A DNA stretch of 6,796 nucleotides from NCBI GenBank assembly GCA_031285415.1, contig JAITWF010000028.1, positions 1-6,796 on the forward strand, read 5' to 3'. The position numbers were made by a program, and so were the translations under genes. The notes under the pieces are model-generated. The model was not told where the DNA came from. It was given only the letters and a program-made list of their open reading frames with translations, and did not search any database. This document shows positions 1 through 6,090 of this stretch, one piece after another. Source of the stretch: Deferribacteraceae bacterium (GTDB lineage Bacteria > Chrysiogenota > Deferribacteres > Deferribacterales > JAISNW01). Numbering within the stretch: the stretch's first letter is position 1; each line of letters starts with the position of its first letter.

Positions 1-12
1 ATAGGCGTGCGT

Positions 13-43
13 TTGCCAATATAACCTGCCTTAAATTTATAGA
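13..43 (+). promoter_or_regulatory. Weak candidate sigma70-type promoter in the AT-rich leader
   Basis: The 176 bases before the chemoreceptor are much more AT-rich than the genes and contain no recognisable gene. TTGCCA (13-18) resembles a -35 box and TATAGA (38-43) a -10 box, but the spacer of 19 bases is long. A second, poorer -10-like TATTAT lies at 113-118 with no good -35 partner. I see no sigma28 (flagellar-type) consensus. The promoter assignment is only a guess; the upstream gene lies outside the window. Confidence 0.2.
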
Positions 44-161
44 TCCTCAGCCTTTTTTCCTAATTTTATTTTCAATGAACAGCAATTTTCTCTTTTAAAA
101 ATTCAAAATCCATATTATCATCCTGTTTAAACCTTAAAAAAATATGCGCACCATAGCTACT

Positions 162-169
162 AGGAGGAG
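162..169 (+). promoter_or_regulatory. Ribosome binding site that fixes the chemoreceptor start at 177
   Basis: AGGAGGAG sits 7 bases before ATG 177. An in-frame ATG at 144 has no such site, and its 11 extra residues (several Arg) are not typical of a receptor N-terminus. The start at 177 gives the usual short basic segment directly before the first membrane helix. Confidence 0.85.
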
Positions 170-176
170 TTGTCTT

Positions 177-2219
177 ATGAGTTTACAGAAGAAGCTGACC
201 CTTATCACTGCCATCCCGTTGCTGATTATCTTTGTTTTAGTGCTGATTTTGACAGAAAAGTTAGTACGAGACAGCCTCGCAGAGGACGCACAACTTGTTG
301 CATTGAATATGACAGATGCAGCTGTTGCAAAAACACAGACCGTCGTAATGGAGCTTCAGACGGCACTCACCGAGATGACAGCCAATATCGCAGTCTTGGA
401 TGATGAATATCATACTCTAGAGCAGATAGACAGAGGGGTGGTGCTCTCGCTGTTCAGAGATCTGCTCGTTTCAAGACAGATCTACTCAGGCTCTCTATAC
501 CTAGTTGCAGATGCTATGGAGGATGGTACACCAACGGTGGAGTACAACATCTATCTACAAGAGAACGGTCAGTATGCTCAGGTAGAGATGAGTGATACCG
601 AAAGGAGTGCGCCGTGGTATCAGGAGGCTTTCGTAAATCGTAAGCAGATGATGACGGAGCCGTACGTATTCAACTCTAGAACGCTTGAATATATCAATAA
701 TCCTACGGTAAACGATATAAACGCCCCTGGCAATATGTTTGTAATCACGCTTGCCGCACCTATATTAAAGAAAGATGGCTCTATAATGGGTGTTTGTACG
801 CTTGACATGCGTGTATCAAGGTTTCACAACCTTGTAAAAGAGGTGAAACCGTTTGGCGACGGCTACGGCGTTCTCCTTACCAACAAAGGCACAATCATGA
901 GCTCTCCACGAGAGGTGGATTGGAATACAAACTACGGCAATATCACCTTTATGGAGGATCAAGATCCGAAGCAGATAATTGCAACCATACAAGATGGCAA
1001 AACGATCGCTACTAACTGGATAGACACTCGCACAGGGCTTGATATGTGGATCGTTGCAATGCCGATGGTTCTAGGGGATTTTCCGCCACTTGGTGCGATC
1101 CTTACCTTCCCTATGGAGTCGGCGTACGAGGAGATCGGGCTACCAACCATGCTCCTGATCTCTCGTACAATATTAGGAATCCTGCTACTTATCATCGTAC
1201 TCACAACGATCGTCATGAAACGTAGCGTTATCAACCAGCTGAATCACTTCATGGAGGCGATGAGAAACCTCACAGAGGGTGATGGCGACCTGACAAAACA
1301 TATTGATATGAACACTGGCGACGAGTTTGAAGAGCTAGCAGGGTATGTAAACAAATTCGTTACGAATATTCACGATATCATCTCCGATGTAAAGAGTTCC
1401 GCAGAGGAGGTTGCAAGTGGCAACAACCAGCTTGCAGCAACGATGGAGGAGCTATCCACCACATTCGAGAGCCAATCAGAGCAGGTATCATCTGTTGCTG
1501 CCAATATGGAGACGATCTCGGAATCATCTAAGATCATGGTGCAGAGCCTCGGCGAAAACGTTAATAAGATGAACGAAGCAAGCACCTCTATGGCAAGTGG
1601 CAGCAAACAGCTACAGGTTGCCGTTGGCAATATGAACGATATTAAATCAAAAACAATATCGCTGAACGAAACTGTAGACAATCTTGCAGAATCATCTATC
1701 AAGATCGGCGAGATCTTGGGCGTTATCAACGATATAGCAGACCAAACGAACCTCCTTGCACTGAACGCCGCTATTGAGGCGGCTAGAGCAGGCGATGCTG
1801 GACGTGGCTTTGCAGTCGTTGCCGATGAAGTTCGCAAGCTGGCAGAGCGCACACAGAGATCGACAAGCGAGATCTCCTTAATCGTCGGCACCTTGCAGAA
1901 GGAGACAGCAAACGCCTCCTCTGGCATGAAGGAGGCAACCGCTAGCGTCAACGACGGACTTTCAAACGTGTTAAAGACCGACGAGGTATTCAAGGTCGTT
2001 GTAGGGCTTGTTGGCGAGATCGATACCACCACTCAAGAGGTAAATGGCGGCATAGGCGACCAATCCAACATGGTGGAATCTGCAAATGATAACACACAGG
2101 CGATCGCAAGCGGTATCGAGGAGAGCGTACATGCTGTAGAGGAGGTAACGAAAACCGTTAGCCACCTACAGCAGAAGGCAGAGCTACTGAAAGGGATCGT
2201 ATCGAAGTTTAAAGTCTAA
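177..2219 (+). CDS. Methyl-accepting chemotaxis protein (dCache-like sensor, HAMP, MCP signal domain)
   Basis: This is a 680-residue inner-membrane chemoreceptor, which would signal through CheW and CheA to the flagellar motor. Visible order: short basic N-terminus, membrane helix about 8-26, periplasmic sensor about 30-320, second membrane helix about 322-347, HAMP about 348-400, then a long helical hairpin to the C-terminus. The hairpin tip is unmistakable: residues 525-539 (NLLALNAAIEAARAG), followed by GRGFAVVADEVRKLAERT at 542-559. The arms of roughly 135-145 residues fit a long (about 40-heptad) class. The sensor shows dCache-like features: PWY at 146-148, a TEPY motif, and an ITLAAPI strand followed by GVCTLD ending at Asp210. 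The Arg expected two residues before Trp in amino-acid-binding dCache domains is Ala145, so the ligand is unknown. The C-terminus ends in SKFKV with no NWETF-like CheR tether. It stands alone, closed off by a terminator. Confidence 0.96.
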   Translation: MSLQKKLTLITAIPLLIIFVLVLILTEKLVRDSLAEDAQLVALNMTDAAVAKTQTVVMELQTALTEMTANIAVLDDEYHTLEQIDRGVVLSLFRDLLVSRQIYSGSLYLVADAMEDGTPTVEYNIYLQENGQYAQVEMSDTERSAPWYQEAFVNRKQMMTEPYVFNSRTLEYINNPTVNDINAPGNMFVITLAAPILKKDGSIMGVCTLDMRVSRFHNLVKEVKPFGDGYGVLLTNKGTIMSSPREVDWNTNYGNITFMEDQDPKQIIATIQDGKTIATNWIDTRTGLDMWIVAMPMVLGDFPPLGAILTFPMESAYEEIGLPTMLLISRTILGILLLIIVLTTIVMKRSVINQLNHFMEAMRNLTEGDGDLTKHIDMNTGDEFEELAGYVNKFVTNIHDIISDVKSSAEEVASGNNQLAATMEELSTTFESQSEQVSSVAANMETISESSKIMVQSLGENVNKMNEASTSMASGSKQLQVAVGNMNDIKSKTISLNETVDNLAESSIKIGEILGVINDIADQTNLLALNAAIEAARAGDAGRGFAVVADEVRKLAERTQRSTSEISLIVGTLQKETANASSGMKEATASVNDGLSNVLKTDEVFKVVVGLVGEIDTTTQEVNGGIGDQSNMVESANDNTQAIASGIEESVHAVEEVTKTVSHLQQKAELLKGIVSKFKV

Positions 2220-2229
2220 TAAGACTCTT

Positions 2230-2271
2230 CCCCTCCCCCTTTGGGGGAGGGATCAAGGGAGAGGGGTTTTT
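2230..2271 (+). terminator. Intrinsic terminator after the chemoreceptor, built from a GC-rich repeat
   Basis: It lies ten bases after the stop codon. A perfect 9-bp stem pairs CCCTCCCCC (2231-2239) with GGGGGAGGG (2243-2251) around a TTT loop. A competing longer stem pairs 2230-2242 with CAAGGGAGAGGGG (2254-2266) and leads directly into TTTTT (2267-2271), the classic terminator arrangement. Part of this element (2250-2268) recurs exactly at the end of cobU, and similar C-rich/G-rich hairpins close the window. It may therefore be a dispersed repeat that serves as a terminator here. Confidence 0.8.
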
Positions 2272-2274
2272 CTG

Positions 2275-2299
2275 TCATTGCGGACTTGATCCGCAATGA
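2275..2299. repeat. 25-base palindrome with CTTGA loop, dispersed-repeat type
   Basis: Arms TCATTGCGGA (2275-2284) and TCCGCAATGA (2290-2299) are perfect reverse complements around the loop CTTGA (2285-2289). It follows the terminator T-tract by three bases. Palindromes of this form (a CATT/CATC start with a GGACTTGATCC-like centre) are common as dispersed intergenic repeats in many Gram-negative genomes. The hairpin is seen directly; its repeat nature in this genome is inferred from that resemblance. Confidence 0.7.
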
Positions 2300-2335
2300 T
2301 GACTACATCCCTTGTCCTATCAACTATATCCACCA

Positions 2336-2363
2336 TTGAAATTATCATAAAAATATGTTTAAC
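2336..2363 (+). promoter_or_regulatory. Possible promoter for the radA operon
   Basis: TTGAAA (2336-2341) is a good -35 match. With a 16-base spacer the -10 would be TTTAAC (2358-2363), which matches only moderately. Transcription would then start within about 10-15 bases of the radA ATG, leaving almost no leader. A promoter is expected here because a terminator lies just upstream, but the boxes themselves are weak. Confidence 0.28.
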
Positions 2364-2377
2364 TCCTGTTAATAGTT

Positions 2378-3721
2378 ATGGCAAAGATCAAGACAAAATA
2401 TATATGCTCAAGTTGTGGCTCCTCCTCCCCCAAGTGGCTGGGCAAATGTCCCGACTGCGGCGGATGGAATACCTTCGCCGAAGAGATCGTTGAGGCGAAA
2501 AGCTCTACAGCGGCAGGCAAGTTCACCCCATCGGCAAAACCTATCAGCTTCGCCGATATTAGAGGTGTCGAGACGATTAGATTCTCCACAGGGATATCAG
2601 AGCTCGATCTCGTGCTGGGTGGCGGTATCGTAAAGGGCTCTGTGGTGCTAGCTGGCGGCGAGCCTGGGATCGGCAAATCCACCATAATGCTACAGATCGC
2701 TGGAATTTTGAGCCGAACTGGCAAAAAACTACTATACGTGTCGGGCGAAGAGTCCGCCGAACAGATAAAGATGAGAGCGGAACGCCTTCAAGCGGATTGC
2801 TCGAATGTAAAGCTACTGAACACATCATCGTTTGAAGATCTGCTATCGGCTATAGAGGCAGAGCGGTACGAGTTTCTAGTGGTCGACTCGATTCAAACGG
2901 TCGTAAGTAGCGAGCTAACCTCCTCTGGCGGTACAGTCGGGCAGGTGCGGCATATCACATATAAACTGGTGGAGATCGCAAAATCCACTGGATTAACGGT
3001 ATTCATCGTCGGGCAAGTTACGAAAGATGGTGCCATAGCAGGGCCAAAGGTGCTTGAACACCTCGTGGACACTGTACTATACTTTGAGGGGGACTACTCC
3101 AGAGGGATACGCCTCCTTCGCACAGTTAAAAATAGATTCGGTTCCACAAACGAGGTCGGGCTATTTGAGATGACGGAACGTGGGCTATCGCAGGTCGGGG
3201 GCGATCTCTTTATACAGAAGAACGGTGCCGCCTCATCTGGACAGGCGATCTGCCCTGTTATGGAGGGGACACGCTCATTTCTGGTGGAGGTACAGGCACT
3301 TGCCGCCTCGACCTTCTTTCAGTTCCCTCGCCGCAATGCAAATGGATTCGATCCAAACCGATTGCAGATGTTGGTTGCTGTTTTAGAGAAGCGTGGTGGG
3401 GTAAACCTATCCGCCGCTGATATATACCTTAATATATCTGGCGGATTAAAGATCACCGAAACCGCTGCCGACGCTAGCGTTTGCGCCGCACTTATCTCCT
3501 CTGTAAACGATAAGGTGCTAGGCTGGGATAGAGCATTTGTAGGTGAGATCGGGCTTTCAGGCGAGATTCGCCCCGTCGCCAATATGCAATCACGAGTCAA
3601 TGAGGCGGCACGCCTTGGGGTAAAGACGCTCTATTCGCCAGTCAAGGTGGAGGGTGGCTCTAAACTAAAGGTAGTGGAAGTTAAAAATATAAGAGATTTA
3701 ATAAAGATAATAATAAATTGA
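2378..3721 (+). CDS. radA: DNA repair protein RadA (Sms), RecA-like ATPase
   Basis: This is a complete 447-residue cytoplasmic RadA, a DnaB-like/RecA-like ATPase that helps process branched recombination intermediates during repair and fork restart. In order: a C4 zinc finger with Cys10, Cys13, Cys24 and Cys27; Walker A GEPGIGKST at 94-102; Walker B LVVD at 167-170; the RadA signature KNRFG at 251-255; and a C-terminal Lon-protease-like domain (about 280-447) including VGEIGLSGEIRPV near 388-400. Length is close to the usual 450-460 residues. The start at 2378 is set by the canonical MAK-type N-terminus just before the zinc finger and by an in-frame stop at 2360-2362. Unlike the other well-started genes here it has no clear Shine-Dalgarno. 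It is first in the operon; fabI follows after 16 bases. Confidence 0.98.
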   Translation: MAKIKTKYICSSCGSSSPKWLGKCPDCGGWNTFAEEIVEAKSSTAAGKFTPSAKPISFADIRGVETIRFSTGISELDLVLGGGIVKGSVVLAGGEPGIGKSTIMLQIAGILSRTGKKLLYVSGEESAEQIKMRAERLQADCSNVKLLNTSSFEDLLSAIEAERYEFLVVDSIQTVVSSELTSSGGTVGQVRHITYKLVEIAKSTGLTVFIVGQVTKDGAIAGPKVLEHLVDTVLYFEGDYSRGIRLLRTVKNRFGSTNEVGLFEMTERGLSQVGGDLFIQKNGAASSGQAICPVMEGTRSFLVEVQALAASTFFQFPRRNANGFDPNRLQMLVAVLEKRGGVNLSAADIYLNISGGLKITETAADASVCAALISSVNDKVLGWDRAFVGEIGLSGEIRPVANMQSRVNEAARLGVKTLYSPVKVEGGSKLKVVEVKNIRDLIKIIIN

Positions 3722-3726
3722 TCTTC

Positions 3727-3733
3727 GGAGGAG
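3727..3733 (+). promoter_or_regulatory. Ribosome binding site of fabI
   Basis: GGAGGAG lies in the 16-base gap after the radA stop and 4 bases before ATG 3738. The strong site suggests fabI is translated efficiently in its own right, not only by coupling to radA. Confidence 0.8.
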
Positions 3734-3737
3734 TATA

Positions 3738-4529
3738 ATGGGTCTACTGACAGGGAAAAAGGCGTTAGTTTTCGGACTTGCTAACAATAAAAGTATAGCC
3801 TACGGCATAACAAAGGCATTAATAGAACATGGCGCAGAGGTTGGGCTATCTTATGCAAATGAGGTTTTAGAGAAGCGTGTGAAACCTATTGCAGAGGAGC
3901 TTGGCATAAAGTTTTGCGAAGAGTGCGACCTTGCAAACGACGAAGCTGTTGCAAAGCTCTTCGAGAAGATAAAGGCTGAGTTCGGCACATTCGATATCCT
4001 CGTACACTCTGTGGCGTTCGCTCCACGTGAGACCCTGACTGGTAGATTTGTGGAGACCTCTCGTGAGGCGTTCCTGACAACTATGAATATCAGCGTGTAC
4101 ACCCTTATGAAGCTTGCCCATGAGGCGGAGCCGCTTATGAATGAGGATGGCAGCATAATGACACTGACGTACTACGGCGGCGAGAAGATGATCGTCGATT
4201 ATAACGTAATGGGTGTGGCAAAGGCCGCATTAGACTCCACTGTGCGCTATCTCGCTACCGACCTCGGCAGCACCGATAAGCATATCCGTGTGAATGCTAT
4301 CTCCGCAGGCCCTATGAAAACGCTATCATCTAGCGCAGTGGGGAGCTTCAAAGCTCTATACGCTCGTGCAATCAATAGTGCGCCGCTAAAACGCTACGCC
4401 GATATCGATGATGTGGGCAACGCCGCCGTTTACCTTGGAAGCGATCTTGCAAAGAACGTCACTGGCGAAGTTCTGCACGTAGACGCTGGTCTTAATAGCG
4501 TCGGTATCGCTGGATTAGGGGATAAATAA
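3738..4529 (+). CDS. fabI: Enoyl-[acyl-carrier-protein] reductase (NADH-type, FabI)
   Basis: This is a 263-residue short-chain dehydrogenase-fold enzyme that performs the last reduction of each fatty-acid elongation cycle, turning trans-2-enoyl-ACP into acyl-ACP with NAD(P)H. Visible features: the divergent FabI cofactor loop beginning at Gly13 with SIAYGI at 19-24; HSVAFAP at 90-96; catalytic Tyr155 and Lys162 in the FabI-specific spacing Tyr-x6-Lys, with Tyr145 ten residues earlier (equivalent to Tyr146/Tyr156/Lys163 of E. coli); and AISAGPMKTL at 188-197 preceding the mobile substrate-binding helix. Length is normal (about 260). Position 93 is Ala where E. coli has Gly; this occurs naturally in several FabI proteins. 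It sits between radA and cobU with no functional link to either, so co-transcription is probably a matter of operon economy. Its TAA stop overlaps the proposed cobU start. Confidence 0.98.
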   Translation: MGLLTGKKALVFGLANNKSIAYGITKALIEHGAEVGLSYANEVLEKRVKPIAEELGIKFCEECDLANDEAVAKLFEKIKAEFGTFDILVHSVAFAPRETLTGRFVETSREAFLTTMNISVYTLMKLAHEAEPLMNEDGSIMTLTYYGGEKMIVDYNVMGVAKAALDSTVRYLATDLGSTDKHIRVNAISAGPMKTLSSSAVGSFKALYARAINSAPLKRYADIDDVGNAAVYLGSDLAKNVTGEVLHVDAGLNSVGIAGLGDK

Positions 4530-4531
4530 TA
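4517..4531 (+). promoter_or_regulatory. Shine-Dalgarno and ATA start signal for cobU in a TAATA stop/start overlap
   Basis: AGGGGA (4517-4522) lies inside the last fabI codons, six bases before ATA 4529-4531. The fabI stop TAA (4527-4529) shares its last base with this ATA, giving TAATA where the common coupled arrangement is TAATG. The site, its spacing and the protein N-terminus all point to 4529. The only thing missing is a standard start codon. Confidence 0.55.
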
Positions 4532-5035
4532 GTTACACTGATCACTGGGGGGCATGGCGCAGGGAAAACGGCAACAGCTCTGCGTATCGCCTCCCAATAC
4601 CCTAAAAAGCTCTATATCGCCACAGCCGAGCCGATCGATAGCGAAATGAGGGCAAAGATCGCCGCCCATAAGCTAGAGCGAGATGAGAGCTACACAACCG
4701 TAGAAACTCCTATCAATCTTGCCTCATCTATCTCTGAAAGTACATATCCTATCACAATCGTGGATTGTATCACCGTCTGGCTTGGCAACCTTATGCACTA
4801 CGACGTTGATTTCAAGCGTGCATCAGCTGATCTATATGAGAGCTTGAAAGGTGATAAAGATATAATTATAGTAACTAACGAGGCTGGATTATCGCTAATC
4901 GCAGCAGATGCAGCCTCTCGTCTATATATGAAGCGGCTCGCCGAGCTGAATAAAGAGATCGCCGCCATCGCCGACAACGTCTGCCTGATGGTGAGCGGAA
5001 TCGAAGTGTGGATCAAGGGAGAGGGGTTAATATAA
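4529..5035 (+). CDS. cobU: Bifunctional adenosylcobinamide kinase / guanylyltransferase (CobU), apparent ATA start
   Basis: CobU phosphorylates adenosylcobinamide and then attaches GMP, giving the AdoCbi-GDP that CobS joins to the lower-ligand nucleoside. Counting the ATA as residue 1, the 168-residue product has a Walker A loop GGHGAGKT at 7-14; YIATAEPID at 29-37; EMRAKIAAH at 39-47, where His47 matches the guanylylated His46 of Salmonella CobU; VDCITVWLGNL at 78-88; TNEAG at 116-120; and the family C-terminal helix and strand (RLAELNKEIAAIAD, then VSGIEVWIK) ending near 163. Typical CobU length is about 170-185. An in-frame stop at 4523-4525 limits the start to 4526 or later, and no ATG, GTG or TTG precedes the P-loop. 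The first ATG (4646) would remove the P-loop, so I reject it. The last five residues (GEGLI) and stop run through a 19-base repeat shared with 2250-2268. cobT follows after 14 bases. Confidence 0.9.
   Translation: MVTLITGGHGAGKTATALRIASQYPKKLYIATAEPIDSEMRAKIAAHKLERDESYTTVETPINLASSISESTYPITIVDCITVWLGNLMHYDVDFKRASADLYESLKGDKDIIIVTNEAGLSLIAADAASRLYMKRLAELNKEIAAIADNVCLMVSGIEVWIKGEGLI
5010..5028 (+). repeat. 19-base exact copy of the 2250-2268 terminator-repeat segment inside the cobU 3' end
   Basis: The bases ggatcaagggagaggggtt occur identically at 2250-2268 (3' arm of the terminator repeat) and here, where they encode most of the last six codons of cobU before the stop. The matches end abruptly on both sides. 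The C-rich partner arm present at 2230-2239 is absent here, so no equivalent hairpin forms. Confidence 0.65.
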
Positions 5036-5038
5036 ATT

Positions 5039-5043
5039 AGGAG
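5039..5043 (+). promoter_or_regulatory. Ribosome binding site that selects the TTG start of cobT
   Basis: AGGAG lies 6 bases before TTG 5050. The next in-frame ATG codons (residues 25 and 30) would remove the N-terminal helix of CobT and have no such site, so the TTG is preferred. Confidence 0.75.
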
Positions 5044-5049
5044 TTTAGA

Positions 5050-6090
5050 TTGAAGTACAACGTAACACCAACAGATAGAGAGATACATAAAGCCGCCACA
5101 GAGCGCACCACCGCCCTTGCTATGCCCTACAGAGCCATGGGGGAGATAAATACGCTCTCTGAAAAGCTCTGCGCCATACAGGGCACGTTAAAGCCGCAGG
5201 TCGATAAACGAGGACTATTCATCATGGCTGGCGATCACGGTATCTGCGCCGAAGGGGTCAGCATGCACCCACAAGAGATCACGATGATACTTATCCAAAC
5301 AATGCTACTGGGGATCTCTAGCGTGTGCGTGTATGCAAAACATGCTAATACTAAAGTTTTTCTAGCTGATATGGGTGTGCTGGGCGACGTAGCTGTTCCT
5401 GCAAATGCCACTACAACCTTCTACGATCGCAAGATCGCTAGAGGTACAAAAAATTTCGCTCATGAGCCAGCAATGACTCGTGAAGAGGCAGAGCGTTCTA
5501 TAGAGATAGGATTTCAGCTAGCTACTGCCGCTATAAAGGAACATAATCTGAACCTGATCGCCGTCGGCGAGATGGGGATCGGCAATACCACACCATCATC
5601 CGCTATAGCCGCCGTCTATACCGCCCTCTCCGTAGAGGAGCTGGTGGGGCGTGGAGCTGGGCTTGACGATGATGGGGTCAACCGCAAGATAAACGCTGTA
5701 AAGGCTGGACTTGCGCTACATAATCCGCAGGCGAACGATCCGATCGGGGTGCTAGCGTCGGTCGGCGGATTTGATATCGGCGGCATGGCAGGGGTGATCC
5801 TTGCGGCAGCGACGGCGAAGATCCCTGTTGTGCTAGATGGATTTATCTCTACAGCGGCGGCTGTTATCGCAAATACTATCGCACCTAATGCACATGAATA
5901 TATGATCGCTGGGCATGAATCGTATGAAGTTGGGCATAAACATCTACTGAAAATGCTCGGGCTATCTCCCCTCTTACAGCTCGGCATGCGCCTTGGCGAG
6001 GGTACCGGTGCGGTATGCGCAATCCCACTTGTGGAGTTTGCCGCAGCTACGATTCAAGAGATCGTCACACTAGAAGATGCCGCTGTATGA
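5050..6090 (+). CDS. cobT: Nicotinate-nucleotide-dimethylbenzimidazole phosphoribosyltransferase (CobT), TTG start
   Basis: CobT transfers the ribose phosphate of nicotinate mononucleotide to a lower-ligand base (5,6-dimethylbenzimidazole or another base), giving the alpha-ribotide used for the cobamide nucleotide loop. The 346-residue length is typical. Motifs in order: AGDHGICAEGV at 60-70; RGTKNFA at 131-137; AMTREEA at 141-147; GEMGIGNTTP at 173-182 with Glu174; GLDDDGVNRKI at 204-214; VGGFDIGGMAG at 238-248; VVLDGF at 260-265; and GMRLGEGTGA at 312-321 with Glu317. Glu174 and Glu317 match, in number and setting, the catalytic-site glutamates of Salmonella CobT. Near the base pocket, His73, Leu81 and Met175 stand where I align Ser80, Gln88 and Leu175 of Salmonella, so the preferred base may differ. 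It follows cobU after 14 bases with its own Shine-Dalgarno, and its stop overlaps the next gene by four bases. Confidence 0.97.
   Translation: MKYNVTPTDREIHKAATERTTALAMPYRAMGEINTLSEKLCAIQGTLKPQVDKRGLFIMAGDHGICAEGVSMHPQEITMILIQTMLLGISSVCVYAKHANTKVFLADMGVLGDVAVPANATTTFYDRKIARGTKNFAHEPAMTREEAERSIEIGFQLATAAIKEHNLNLIAVGEMGIGNTTPSSAIAAVYTALSVEELVGRGAGLDDDGVNRKINAVKAGLALHNPQANDPIGVLASVGGFDIGGMAGVILAAATAKIPVVLDGFISTAAAVIANTIAPNAHEYMIAGHESYEVGHKHLLKMLGLSPLLQLGMRLGEGTGAVCAIPLVEFAAATIQEIVTLEDAAV

Noticed and set aside
125..132. GTTTAAAC palindrome upstream of the chemoreceptor as an operator
   Set aside because: An eight-base AT-rich palindrome is expected by chance in such a leader, and no second copy or known operator match is present.
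144..176. Upstream ATG extending the chemoreceptor by 11 residues
   Set aside because: No Shine-Dalgarno, whereas ATG 177 has AGGAGGAG at ideal spacing.
1370..2032. Open minus-strand frame of 220 codons opposite the chemoreceptor
   Set aside because: It mirrors the codon pattern of the conserved MCP signalling domain, has a low-complexity Ser/Ala/Leu-rich product with no family resemblance, and lacks a convincing ribosome site.
2100..2107. GCGATCGC, the cyanobacterial HIP1 octamer
   Set aside because: I found only one copy in the window, so it is not the iterated repeat seen in cyanobacteria.
4008..4034. FabI Ala93 as a triclosan-resistance substitution
   Set aside because: Known resistance at Gly93 of E. 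coli involves bulkier residues such as Val; Ala at this site is natural in several FabI proteins.
4646..5035. cobU starting at the first ATG (129 residues)
   Set aside because: This would delete the P-loop and the YIATA segment, both clearly encoded in frame just upstream.
5616..5987. Minus-strand open frame of 123 codons within cobT
   Set aside because: Shadow of the Ala/Gly-rich CobT coding sequence, with no start signal and no recognisable domain.
6015..6086. N-terminal extension of the LOG-family protein inside cobT
   Set aside because: The added residues are an Arg/Cys-rich out-of-frame reading of the cobT 3' end; ATG 6087 in the ATGA overlap gives the normal family N-terminus.
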